A stretch of DNA of 64,000 bases from Parascedosporium putredinis (Eukaryota; Ascomycota; Sordariomycetes; Microascales; Microascaceae), in NCBI GenBank assembly GCA_949357655.1, contig CASHTG010000007.1, forward strand, positions 930,001 to 994,000. The letters run 5' to 3'. How positions within the stretch are numbered: the stretch's first letter is position 1; each line of letters begins with the position of its first letter. Under the pieces are notes generated by a model, which saw nothing but the letters and a program-made list of their open reading frames with translations, was not told where the DNA came from and did not search any database. A program made the translations under genes and the position numbers. This document shows positions 1-10,308 of this stretch, in pieces.

Positions 1-1454
1 TATGTTTGCTCCCTATTATGACCGTTATGTGGTTATGCACTACCGTCTGCATGCTCATTACTATACCCAACCTGACGCTGCTTGCAGCACTTGTCATCGG
101 GTCCTGTGTCACTTGCACAGATCCAATCCTTTCTCAGGCCATCGCTAAAGGACCGTTCGCAGACAAATTTGTCGCTCGAGATCTCCGCGAAATTATCTCT
201 TCTGAGGCTGGAGCAAACGACGGGTTCGGTTTCCCTTTCCTTATGCTTGCGACCTACCTCATCCGACATGCCGATGTTCCCCACGCCCTTACAAATCTAG
301 GAAGAACCTCAGAGACCGTGAATCCCGCCAACCCAAACGCAACGGTGGCTAAGATTGGGAGTCAAGTTTTTGGCAGAGCTCTTAGTCTCGCCAGTCGATC
401 CGAAGGTGTTGGACGCCTTGGAGGCGGGGTTGGGGAAGCGATGAAGCAATGGCTCCTCGAGACCTGGCTTTATATTGTCCTACTCTCCATTGTTTATGGG
501 GTCGTCGTCGGTTACGGAGCGCGGAAGGCGATCAAGTTCGCCCTTCAAAGGTAGCATATTAGCCGTCTATCATTATAGAAACAAAGAATGAAATGGCTAA
601 CCCTACACAGGGAGTGGATTGATACAGAGAGTTACTTGCTTTTCCCAACCGCTCTAGGTCTTTTCCTTATCGGCACATGCGGCGCCATCGGTACGGACGA
701 TCTCCTTGCTTGCTTCGTCGCCGGCAACGTCCTTAATTGGGATGGCCAGTACCTCGAAGAAACTGAAAAGCGTCACGACGAAGTCAATTCGTGCGTCGAT
801 GTCCTTCTGAACTTCGGCGGCTTCATGTACATTGGTGCCATCATGCCTTGGGACGAGTTCAACCAGCCCGATGTTACTGGGATTACGTATCCCCGACTAC
901 TCGGCCTTGGCGTTCTCGTCATGCTCTTTCGTCGGATACCTGCCATATTCCTCACATATAAGCTCATGCCCGGAGTTTGCAAAAATTGGAAAGAGGCCCT
1001 TTTCATGGGGTACTTTGGCCCTATTGGTGCCGGCGCCGTTTTCTACCTGGAGCATACAAGAATTCATCTCTTCCCAGAACTCGGTGCCGGAGATGGAGAA
1101 GAGAGTGCGCTCATCCGAGCAATTGGTCCGGTCGTTATGTGGCTCGTCCTATTCTCAATCATCGTACACGGATTATCGATTCCGGCCCTGGATATCATAT
1201 ACAAGTATATGGGTATCAAGCCGATACAGGATGATGCAGTTGAGACCCGCCGCCTGTCGATACATATGGTTGGTCCCGCGAATGCGATGGCAGCTGACCA
1301 GGACTCATTCATCGCGTATAACCGCTTCTCCCGACCTACCTTCAACAAAACAGAGTTGCCATTTGTGAAGGAGAACGACGACTATCATGTCGAGCACCCG
1401 GGCTCTCGGGAAAGGATAGTGAAGTTCAATAAAACCGAGAGAACTCGTCAGTGA
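1..1454 (+). CDS. Plasma-membrane Na+/H+ antiporter (Sod2/Nha1 type), 5' truncated by window edge
   Basis: The protein exchanges Na+/K+ for H+ across the plasma membrane (fungal CPA1 family, Sod2/Nha1). Two exons are joined by a 60-bp intron at 551-610 (gtagca..acacag), which gives Q-R-E-W-I-D across the junction. Exon 1 carries the family core TCTDPILS and SSEAGANDGFGFPFL, whose Asp residues belong to the cation site. Exon 2 carries IGTCGAIGTDDLLACFVAGN and several membrane helices, then a hydrophilic tail ending in TGA at 1452-1454. The open frame runs off the left edge, so the start and first helices are missing. There is no frameshift. The tail is short compared with yeast Nha1, closer to Sod2. 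The family call is firm; ion preference cannot be read from sequence. Confidence 0.9.
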
Positions 1455-4193
1455 TATAGGCTAGTGTTATGGGGTTGTTAGGATTAGGGCTAAACTTTCG
1501 AAAATAGACATTTTCACGAGACGTGATCATGCACATTCGCTTTGAATAATACACCTCGAGTGTATACAACCTACCAATATAAGACCAACTATATTCTCTC
1601 TTTTATATTACTACTATACCTAATGATATACCCCTATATATGTGACGGGGCTCCGCCGATGGATGGTCACTGGGCAAACCTCCTCGACGGCCTTGCTAGC
1701 GCCGAGGAGCTGGCATCGCGACCGACCAAACTCCGTCATGAAGACACGCAAGTACTGCCACCCGATTTCCCCTATTTCCCAGCCAGCCAGCTGGCTCGCA
1801 CTGACACAAATGAGTGGAACGACTTCCTTCTCTTTTCCTCCTTTTTACCTTATCAATCCTTCCTATCATACTGGCTTCGAGCCGACGGCACCATCTGCGC
1901 GCAGCCTTACTATTACTGACCTATAATTTCTTCTTGTATCGTCGAAATGGGTCTAACTTCTACGCATCCACTCCAATCACGGGCAGCGGTTATCCACCAA
2001 TTCGCATGCGAAATGTCTTGAGAGCGAGCTGTTCGCTCCCATCGCTATGGAGCAATATTAAGAGGAATTGGGAATCCACCTCGTCGGGGACGCACTGTCT
2101 TGCCTTGTTCTTTGCTTCTTTTGAAGGTACAGATGGTGATGAGGGGAAGGGAGCAATCAACGCCCGCGCCTAGAGCGAGGCCGCTCTTGACAACCGTCGC
2201 TAAGCGACATGAAGCTGCCACGCTCCATCTACTGATGCTTAGTTTAGCCGGGTGAATCGAAATAACGAACAAATCCTTGGCTCCGCTTCCAGCTGGCTCT
2301 CCTCACTCTTTGAAGAGGGAGTATTCTCGTGGATCACGCTTTCGTCCGCTTTGCCCTTCTTTTTCGCCAAGTTCAAGCACTTTCCCTTTCTTTGGTACCT
2401 TGGTTCTTGATTCTTTCCCCACCACTTCCTCTTTGGGTGCCTTCTTTCTAGGCCATCTCCCATTATAATAAAGGAGATTCAAGGTGAGTGCCCAATTCGC
2501 ATGTGATGCGATTGGTGCCTTTATAATTTTGCGGCTCCATCCGAGGGGGCGGGACCACCCCTGTCCGCCCTGCACTCTCGCTTTGTTCGGGTCCAGGCAT
2601 GAGGGGAATTTCCCAGGTCAATGCAGACGTCGTCGTGTGTCGAAACCCGGGAATCCTTGCAGATCATTGCCTCCTTTTCATCACCTTTTGCTCTTGCTGG
2701 TACCCTTGGGGGCCAAAGACACAGAGGCAAAGAAGGAAATCACTGGGCAATTGATCTGAACGAACCGACGAGGTGGACCCTTTTGCAAATCAGCCTGAAC
2801 TTGGGAGCGAGCTCGTCGCCCCTTTTGCGCGATGTCGTAGCGTCGAAAGGGCCTTGCGTATGTTGCGGGCGTCGTGAGGCTTCAATTGGCTGGCTGTGGG
2901 GTCACGATGGATCAATAGATGCTTTTTTGTGGACGGCCATTCACACAATGGCTCTGGGAGGTGGAATCATTGGCGTTGGCGTTTTCCCCGGGTCTTGTGG
3001 GACGAAGACGCCCTGCTGCCGTGTGGGGAACCTATTGATGATTCCGTCCCGCAAGGTAGCCTTTGTTTCTCGTCAATTGATGCGATGAAGCCTTTAATCT
3101 CCCAAAATGCCTCGATCCCGTTGTCGAAGCGTATACGTAGGGGAGAAGAAAAAAACCGCCCAAAAGCAAACTGCGCCTCGTCGCATGGCGGCGCGAGAGC
3201 CGGATTACGGGGAGGTGTTCTCATTTTGGAAGTAAATGCGCCTACCTCGAGGCTCTTGTCGGCAGTGTGCAGTGTGCCCATTGATCCTCATCCCCAGCGG
3301 AAGTACGCCTGAGCCACATGCAAGTGCAGCACGAAATCAGCTTGCCCGCATTTGTGGAGGGTGTCATCCACAGAAGCAGAGAAGTGCTTGAAAGGGCCTC
3401 CTCCTCATTCTACTTGCGCAACCCGCAGCCAAGTCCCGGAGCTAATGGCAGTGAGACGCTCCCCGCAACCAAAATGTTGGACCATTGCGTCTTCTCCCCG
3501 CGGGCTTTGCCATCCTATCCTCCCTTTCCCCCTCCCCTCACTGCTCTCCTCGCCGCAAGCCTGTCCCAAACCATGAATTTCTCCGTAGAAAAAATGGAAG
3601 CCTTCCATCGTCGGCAAGGGGCCATTCAGCCTATTCTCCCCTCCTCGAGTACGACGCTACTACTCCGCAAAGACCGCGCCGTCCGACGCAAGCCCCGGTG
3701 GAGCGAATATCACCACCACCCTACGAATAGCACGCCGCTACCTCGCGGTGGCACTCGGCGGGGCGGAAGGGCGGCGCAAACCTTGGTCAACCCACTTGGC
3801 GCGTGCATTCCTTTGGTGGTAATCCAGCGCACACAAGTGCAAGTGGTGTATAGCTTAGGGACGTGCGGTTGATCGGGGCTGGCCCTTGCTTGGCCGGTAG
3901 ACCTAAGATCCCCACTTTTCTTGTATTCCTCCCCCATGCTCGTCAGTTGATGCGAGGCCCCTGCTCATTTTACTGTTCCCATTTTTGGAGTCTCCGAGAA
4001 AGCTCGTGTCGCGATGCGATGGACGACAATGGGGTTCGTTCATCGCAAAATGGCATGAGCTGGAAAAGAGGGGGGCTCTCATATGACATTAAGAAAACTA
4101 TAAAGAACACTGACTCCCGCCCTTGGATTTGACGATCTCGAAAAGAGAAGAAGCACCAGAGCCACCATCAAGCCCACGCTTTCTCCTTCCACA
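1455..4193. other. Intergenic, no supported gene
   Basis: Open frames of up to about 180 codons exist on the plus strand (for example 3318-3872), but they show no recognisable domain, are Ser/Pro-biased, and overlap others on both strands. I treat them as chance. The right end is the xylanase promoter. Confidence 0.5.
4099..4104 (+). promoter_or_regulatory. TATA box of the xylanase gene
   Basis: TATAAA lies 90 bp before the xylanase ATG at 4194, a usual spacing for a strongly transcribed secreted-enzyme gene. I did not find the XlnR motif GGCTAA close upstream. Confidence 0.55.
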
Positions 4194-4956
4194 ATGGTCA
4201 ATCTTTCCTCCCTTCTTTCCGTCGTCCTCGTCGTCGCCGGCGCCGTCGCCGCCCCGGCCGAGGAGGGCTTCACCCTCGACAAGCGCGCGGGAACCCCCAG
4301 CTCCCAGGGAACCCACAACGGCTTCTTCTACTCGTGGTGGACCGACAACGGCGCCACCGCCACCTACACCAACCTCGCTGGCGGCAAATACTCCGTCTCG
4401 TGGGGAACCGGCGGCAACTTGGTCGGTGGTAAGGGCTGGAAGCCCGGTCTGACCGCAAGGTGAGTCGAGATACCGTTGCCCGCATAATCGTAACCTCTCG
4501 CCATCGTCGTCCCCTATTGCTAACGTTATATCTTCCCCATCTCTCAGGACCATTCAGTACTCCGGTACCTACCAGCCCAACGGCAACAGCTACCTCGCCG
4601 TCTACGGCTGGCTACGCAACCCTCTCGTCGAGTACTACATCGTCGAGAACTTTGGCACCTACGACCCCTCCTCCAACGCGCAGAAGCTCGGCGTCGCGTA
4701 CTGCGACGACGGCACCTACGACATCGCCAAGACCACCCGCACCAACGCCCCCAGCATCGACGGCACCCAGACTTTTACCCAGTACTGGTCCGTCCGCCGG
4801 ACGAAGCGCACCGGCGGCAAGGTGAACACGGGCTGCCACTTCGATGCTTGGAAGAAGGCCGGCCTCACCATCGGCACGCACGACTACCAGATCGTGGCCA
4901 CCGAGGGATACTTCAGCAGCGGGTATGCCGAGATCACCGTTGCTGATGTCGGCTAA
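4194..4956 (+). CDS. Endo-1,4-beta-xylanase, glycoside hydrolase family 11
   Basis: Secreted enzyme that cleaves internal beta-1,4 bonds of xylan with retention. Exon 1 is 4194-4459, the intron 4460-4547 (gtgagt..ctctcag, gctaac branch site) and exon 2 4548-4956, giving 224 residues. Residues 1-20 form a signal peptide and a Kex2-type Lys-Arg (30-31) ends a short propeptide. The rest is one GH11 jelly roll with GFFYSWWTD, PLVEYYIVE (nucleophile Glu117) and VATEGY (acid/base Glu208). Size and both catalytic residues match active family members, and no carbohydrate-binding module follows. Two Cys, in AYCDDGTYD and NTGCHFDAW, may pair. The frame is intact. Confidence 0.96.
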
Positions 4957-6037
4957 GGGAGAAGAATATGGCGGGGAGTGGGTCTTCCTCTGTCCCTCCT
5001 TGGTATGGAAGGGGAGAACTGTTGGGTTGGATCATCTTAGCTCTTCTTATTTCAGGAAACGCTTTGATTACATATGAGGACATGATAACATGTACATACA
5101 TTCTACTTCTTGTTTCATTCTACCACTTCGAGCGTGGCTTTCTCAAAACAATACATTTCAAAGTCTATGGTTACACACTTGAGTGCACTGGAAATGCCGC
5201 TTTTACCGCCAACACTACTTGTATCCTTCTTCATCCTATTCTGGGAACAGCGGCCAACTGAACTTAGCCGTGGCGGCGGGACGCACCTCAAAGCTTACCG
5301 GGTATGATGGCGGACGCACCCTGAGCGTCGGATAACGCCTCGCCACGGACATGTAATCGCTACCATATAAGTAGTCTTGAAAAAGAAGGCAATCGGCAGG
5401 AGAATGCAAGAGCGACCGACAATTCTAATTTGGGGTTACGCAACGATCAATCTCTCCTTGGTGTGACAAGATGCGCCATGCTTGTCAACCAAAAACATCC
5501 ATGAACTTGGGTTGAAACAGGCGCCCGGGAACGGCAAAGGTGTGTGGCGTAGATCGCGAACAACCAAAAGAGGAAAAAAAAAAAAAAAACAGCCTAGCGA
5601 GAATTGCGTCCATGCAGATTGGGGAAAAGAAAAAAAGATCTGGGTAAGCGCCTCGCTCGCGTCCCACACTCTTTGCTCGACTTGGTGTCCGGGGCGGGGT
5701 GCGGGGTGGCAAGGCACATTCGGCTCCGTCCCAAGCCCCCGGCTAAACCCGACCCCAACTCCCGAATTAGCGCAGGGTCCAGTTGAAGGGTGGGAGCACT
5801 TGAGAGAAGCGCAGCCGGGGCGCAAACGGACCAGACGATGCTCATATAACATGGAAAATATATGTATCGACATAGAAAGATATAAAGATCCATGGACTGC
5901 CTTTGTTGAATATGTTTTCATAACGATCAAACGCTCGAGATTCTTATCCCCATCAGCACATCCATAATCATCTCGTGGAGAAAAGAAATAATTCCAACAC
6001 ACAATTAATAAGATCACGGCCCACCTTTGACGAAATC
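4957..6037. other. Intergenic: xylanase 3' region and promoter of next gene
   Basis: No supported gene. It contains ACATGTACATA at 5088-5098, 132 bp after the xylanase stop; this includes UGUACAUA, a Puf-type consensus. There is also a 17-bp poly-A tract near 5575-5590 and a TATAAA at 5881-5886. Confidence 0.45.
5881..5886 (+). promoter_or_regulatory. Candidate TATA box of the Kre9-like gene
   Basis: TATAAA lies 157 bp before the ATG at 6038. The distance is somewhat long, so a longer leader would be needed. Confidence 0.35.
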
Positions 6038-6553
6038 ATGCCTTCTCTTTTCCACTTTCTCCTCTCCCTCTCGTTGGCCACTTTCGTCGCCGCGGGCAAC
6101 CTACAACTCAACAAACCAGACCCCAGGAAAATGCTGGATGTTACCGAACCCATCACGATAGAATGGCGCATCGACGCCGGCAGCCCCGAGACGAAATATA
6201 CCCAACTTGATATTTCGTTCCTGGCCGCGACTGACACTGACGTTGGGTACTCTTCCTACGTGGTGGCCGCCAACCTATCAGTCAACGTCGGTATCAGCAT
6301 CTACGCCTGGGATCCTTCCGAACTGGCCAGAGACCTGCTCAAGCCCGACCTTGTGCTCTCGAAGGAGGAAAAGTCCATCTTCGACATCAGGCTTCATGGA
6401 GGCCCCTCCAACGAAGGTAGGGCCATGGGCCATCGTTTCGACAGGTTTGTCATCGAGGGCTATGGATCTCAGCTTGGTCTGGGCGACATGGTCCGACCTA
6501 CCCTGGGCCTCTCAGTCTTGTTAGCCGCGGCAGTCCTTCTTCTTGTTGGGTAA
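6038..6553 (+). CDS. Small secreted or GPI-anchored protein with Kre9/Knh1-like N-terminal domain
   Basis: Single-exon protein of 171 residues. Residues 1-19 (MPSLFHFLLSLSLATFVAAG) look like a signal peptide. The segment NKPDPRKMLDVTEPITIEWRI resembles the start of the Kre9/Knh1 Ser-Thr-rich wall-protein domain, which reads as a Pro, spacer, then I-x-W pattern. A final hydrophobic stretch (GLSVLLAAAVLLLVG) with no charged residue after it suits a GPI-attachment signal. I chose ATG 6038 because it puts the hydrophobic leader at the N-terminus; the frame is open further upstream without another plausible start. A wall or surface role is inferred. The Ser/Thr-rich stalk usual in this family is missing, so the domain call is tentative. 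Confidence 0.6.
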   Translation: MPSLFHFLLSLSLATFVAAGNLQLNKPDPRKMLDVTEPITIEWRIDAGSPETKYTQLDISFLAATDTDVGYSSYVVAANLSVNVGISIYAWDPSELARDLLKPDLVLSKEEKSIFDIRLHGGPSNEGRAMGHRFDRFVIEGYGSQLGLGDMVRPTLGLSVLLAAAVLLLVG

Positions 6554-8232
6554 GGATTATTATTTCCTATTTACACCATGGGTCAATCGTACTGATTGCC
6601 TTTCTCAGCTGTTAAATTTGCATTCGGTCCTCTTCACCGGCTAGTATATGACTGGTCGCGGGTCAAAAGAACGCGGGGTGGAAGTGTGAGACGGGTCGCC
6701 ATGTGGCCTTCTTTCCCTTCCTTCTCTCTGGGGTTTTCCACGCCTGCTTCCATTCCTGTAGGGTTGTATTATTACAAACGGGCGTTCTTCGGAGTCAGCA
6801 AGCGTGTTTTGGGATATCTCTGCTTTGTATACATCGGGTTGGCTTCAGTGTAACTTTATCTTTTTAATTGTTACAATTATTAGATCGTACCTTTTTTGGA
6901 CTGCATAGACATAAGCTTGACAAGAAACATCGAGCCTAGGTTGATTGATCCAACGTGCCCCTGGCGCAGCGATTGCGCCGCCGCGATGCCAAGATTGGTA
7001 CATCGTTGGTGCCGGCGGCCGCGCCCCTCACCTCTCAGCCACTCCACCCCGTCCCAATTCCAGGCACGGTAATAGTCGGCTGACTGCTTCAGCAAAGCCC
7101 AACTTTCGCCCAGGAAACGGCACATCGACTAATACTTTCCTTCCGCGGCGTCGGGATGGCGGTACACACGAGTTTCCCGGCTAGTGCTTTGCGACAATGG
7201 GGCAGACACTTTTGCAAAGGCGCACAGCATCATCTCTCGCGACAATTGCTTCGTGCACCCTCTGTTACATGGTAACATTATCTGGATACGGATGGGGGCC
7301 ATCCCTTCCCAAGACCCCAACGCAAGGGATGAGCGCCGCCATTGCATTCCAGCCAGGTGACGGTTCGTCGCAAATACCCACGACAAACCTGATCCCTTGC
7401 TTTGTGGCGCCCCGCATCACGCCGAGCTAGCTGGCGAAAGACCACGCGAGGATCGCCGTTTTTGGGGATGGAGGTCGAGCGGCCGCAAGATGCAGGATCG
7501 GCTCTGCGTGTCAGTGTGTATCGTACGGGAGACCTGTCATGTTCAGGGAGTGCAAGGTATCTGGTCAGTGGACTTCCTACCTCTGAATTTTCGAGTTCCT
7601 TGGCTGAGGATGTAGGATCAATCACGTTTTGGAATATTGTACGATGAATCTTCCTACACGATTTTGGCGGAACCGCTTGTACCCATTTCGCCGCTACTTT
7701 CTAGTCGACCGGACCTCTAGGCCTGCACATGGAAGTGCCTAGCGGGAGAGATTGAGAGATTGTGCAGAGAGTGAGTCTCAAGGAGGGAAGAGTAGACATG
7801 GTGCCATCACCGAGACTGCTCGGGCCGGGACAATGAGGCCTTTCTGGGTCAATTTGTCATTTCTGCAGGGGCGTTCTGGAAACGAGCACACTCTATCCCA
7901 AAGTCCCAAAGCAGTCCTGGACGGCGAGCAAGTGAAACCCCAAGGGCGCTCGTGTTGGAGTAAAAGGGCTGGCTTCGCGAAAACCGGGTACCAGCCATGC
8001 ATCGTCGGGTCAGCTCCTTACGAGACAGACCAAAGACCCCCTTGCATGATGGCGCGCTCCCCCATTGTTCTACTCCAGAGGGTTCCTGGTCTTGTGCGTT
8101 TCCTTTCTGGCAGATATGTAGGACGGCATTCCTCAAATATTTTTCCTTGACAAGTTCTCGCAAAGTCTCTCTTTCCACGTCTTCCCCTTCCTTTTTCTTT
8201 TTTTCCTTCTCCCTCCCACACAAGGCAAGACA
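6554..8232. other. Intergenic, no supported gene
   Basis: Only short overlapping open frames without domains. A long pyrimidine tract near 8170-8215 (ttccttttt..ctccctccc) probably belongs to the promoter or leader of the lectin-like gene. Confidence 0.45.
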
Positions 8233-9994
8233 ATGGTCTTGAGGAAGTTTCAGAATCATGACATGGCTGCATTTCTTCTCTCCCTCTGGGCTCTTCCGGT
8301 GTTGGTGGGGGCGTCCATGGTCGCTTGGTGGCCAAACGTGGGTGTGCAGATTTTGATGCAGGACCCGGAAAGCCTAGATCTCCATTACAGCTACTGCAAC
8401 CGGGGCTATAGCGTTGCCTTCCCCATCGAAGAGCCTCTGAAGCTCCCGTGACGTCCAAGCCTCGTCGAGGGACGGCGTTGGCTGGTGCTGGTTGGTGGGA
8501 TGAAACCACTACTTGGGTACGTGATCATTCTTATCCATCGACTATGACACCGAAGACTGCTTGGCTGGCGAGCCCCGAAGTTAACCAAGATTTAGTCTTT
8601 GATATGGTACTTTGACGAGTTCAACAACCTAGTCCACGTGAGATACCGCTGCAACCTCGAAACCGGAAAACTCGAAAGGAGAAAGACGAAGTCATCTCCG
8701 ATGAACTCCCAAAACAGTCAAGCTGAACCGAAACTCCGGTATCGCAGCAGTCCTCCTCGGCGCGACGGACGGAATCCGTGTCTATGTACACAGCGAGCAG
8801 TATGAGATCCACTCGCTTAGCTTCACGAACGACCGCGACTGGAAATACGACAAGATTGTTAACCCGGACCGCGACAAGTCCAGCACGGCCATCGGTGCTC
8901 TTAGCCGGTTTGGCAATTCCAACGAGATTACGCTTATAACCCCCAAAGACGGCACCAATATGGAGGAGACGAAGCTTGACCCTGATGGAATTTGGTATAT
9001 TGGTAAGTGGAGAGAGGAAGCTCGACGCTTGCGCGTGGGCCATTGATTCTAGAACGTTGAGAAAAGGAGACTAATAGAGTGACTGACTCAGACACATTCC
9101 CTACGCCTTTACAGGTGAGCAACCTAACAAGCAACTCCAACCGAACCGCCTACGGCGTCTCCGAGAAGTTGCCCAACAGCGCCGTTCTTAGCGCGTGGGA
9201 CGGAGCTCCCGGCAATATCGGGGTCGCCATCGGCCCAAAGTCCCGGTCTCTCTTCTACATCGGCACCGATCGCGCGCTCCACCAGCTGGACAGTTTTCCC
9301 TCGTCTCGGAGACGCGCAGACGAGGTTGATCCTCTCGATACCGGCACGTGGAAAAACGTGGCCGATCAGGACACGTCCAGGTGGCCGCTTGCCGACAAGG
9401 AGAACTCCGAATTTGCCTTTACGACGTGGCTGGACGATAAAGGCGGCAACATCCGATTGTTCTACATGGCAGAAGGCAAATTGACCCAGGTTATCTACAG
9501 CAACGAGACGTGGCACCAAGCAGAGCCCGTCGCGACGAAGCCAAAGCCGAAAAAGTCGTTATCAAAGGGCGCCAAGGCGGGCATCTCGGTCGGCTCCATC
9601 ATTGGTGGTTTATTGCTCCTGGCGAGCGCGGCAGCCCTTTACCGTTTCCGGGAACGGCTGCCCTGCCGCCGCCGCAAGCCCCGGCTGTTCGTTCATCAAC
9701 TGCCCCGCCCGCGTACTATGGCGGCGGCTCTCCGCACCCGGGAGGGGAGATGACATTTTCGTCTCCTGACCTAGGGCACACCTCTTACATCTCCGGGGGT
9801 CCTATGGGACCCCCTTCAGTCCCATATCTGATCCAAAGTTCACACCCGTGCTGTTTACCGAGGAACCCAAGGAACTTCCTGTGCACAGCATCCATGCGCC
9901 GTACGGCGGCCAGACCCATGAGATGTCCGCGGAAGACCCAATTACCCCGTCATCCCCGCCCTTACAGTCGGAGATCACTCAGTTTGGCAAGTAG
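8233..9994 (+). CDS. Fucose-specific-lectin-like single-pass membrane protein (frameshifted)
   Basis: The predicted product has an N-terminal hydrophobic leader (MAAFLLSLWALPVLVGA), a beta-propeller region of the fungal fucose-lectin (AAL-like) superfamily, a C-terminal membrane helix (ISVGSIIGGLLLLASAAALY) and a Pro-rich cytosolic tail ending at 9994. Propeller evidence: LALAG-type GTALAGAGWWDETTTW, GIAAVLLGATDGIRVYVHSE, DWKYDKIV, SLFYIGTDRALHQL and RLFYMAEGKLTQVI. Introns are 8517-8595 and 9003-9091. Five apparent -1 frameshifts interrupt it (about 8443, 8690, 8716, 9665 and 9825), each curable by one extra base, mostly in a C or A run. All five may be assembly errors. Sugar binding is not proven. 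An ATG at 8263 is an alternative start. Confidence 0.68.
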
Positions 9995-10308
9995 TTATCG
10001 GCTGTTCTTCTAGGCGAGTAAGAGGTATCATCCGACGTATGCGGAGGTCAAGTTGTATCGCTTTTGAAGATGTCAGGGGAGGGTTCAGTTTGGTTAGGAG
10101 AAATTATGGACTTATGTAGGACATGTAATGCTGTGTAAATTTCTTTCTGGTTCTTTATCTCTTTTCTGGATTTTTATTTATCGCATTTCTCAAACGAGAT
10201 ACTATAGCTTGCTATGCTTGAATGAACATATATAAAGACCGCTTGAAACATCACGCTTACGGTACCATGCTGGGTCTGTCGTCCACTCTCCTCCTCACTG
10301 AGCAACGC
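9995..10308. other. Short intergenic, converging 3' ends
   Basis: The lectin-like gene (plus) and AAA ATPase gene (minus) converge here. ACATGTA occurs at 10121-10127. No gene is seen. Confidence 0.4.

Noticed and set aside
3318..3872. 184-codon frame upstream of the xylanase
   Set aside because: No homology recognised, odd composition, overlapped by other frames; likely chance.
5574..5590. Poly-A tract as a retroposed mRNA tail (also 44200 and the poly-T near 61080)
   Set aside because: No target-site duplication or coding remnant is seen beside any of them.
5482..5967. 161-codon frame before the Kre9-like gene
   Set aside because: It runs through a poly-A tract (Lys run) and lacks any domain.
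8233..9994. Calling the lectin-like gene a pseudogene
   Set aside because: Its five frameshifts match the window-wide single-base-loss pattern that also hits essential genes.
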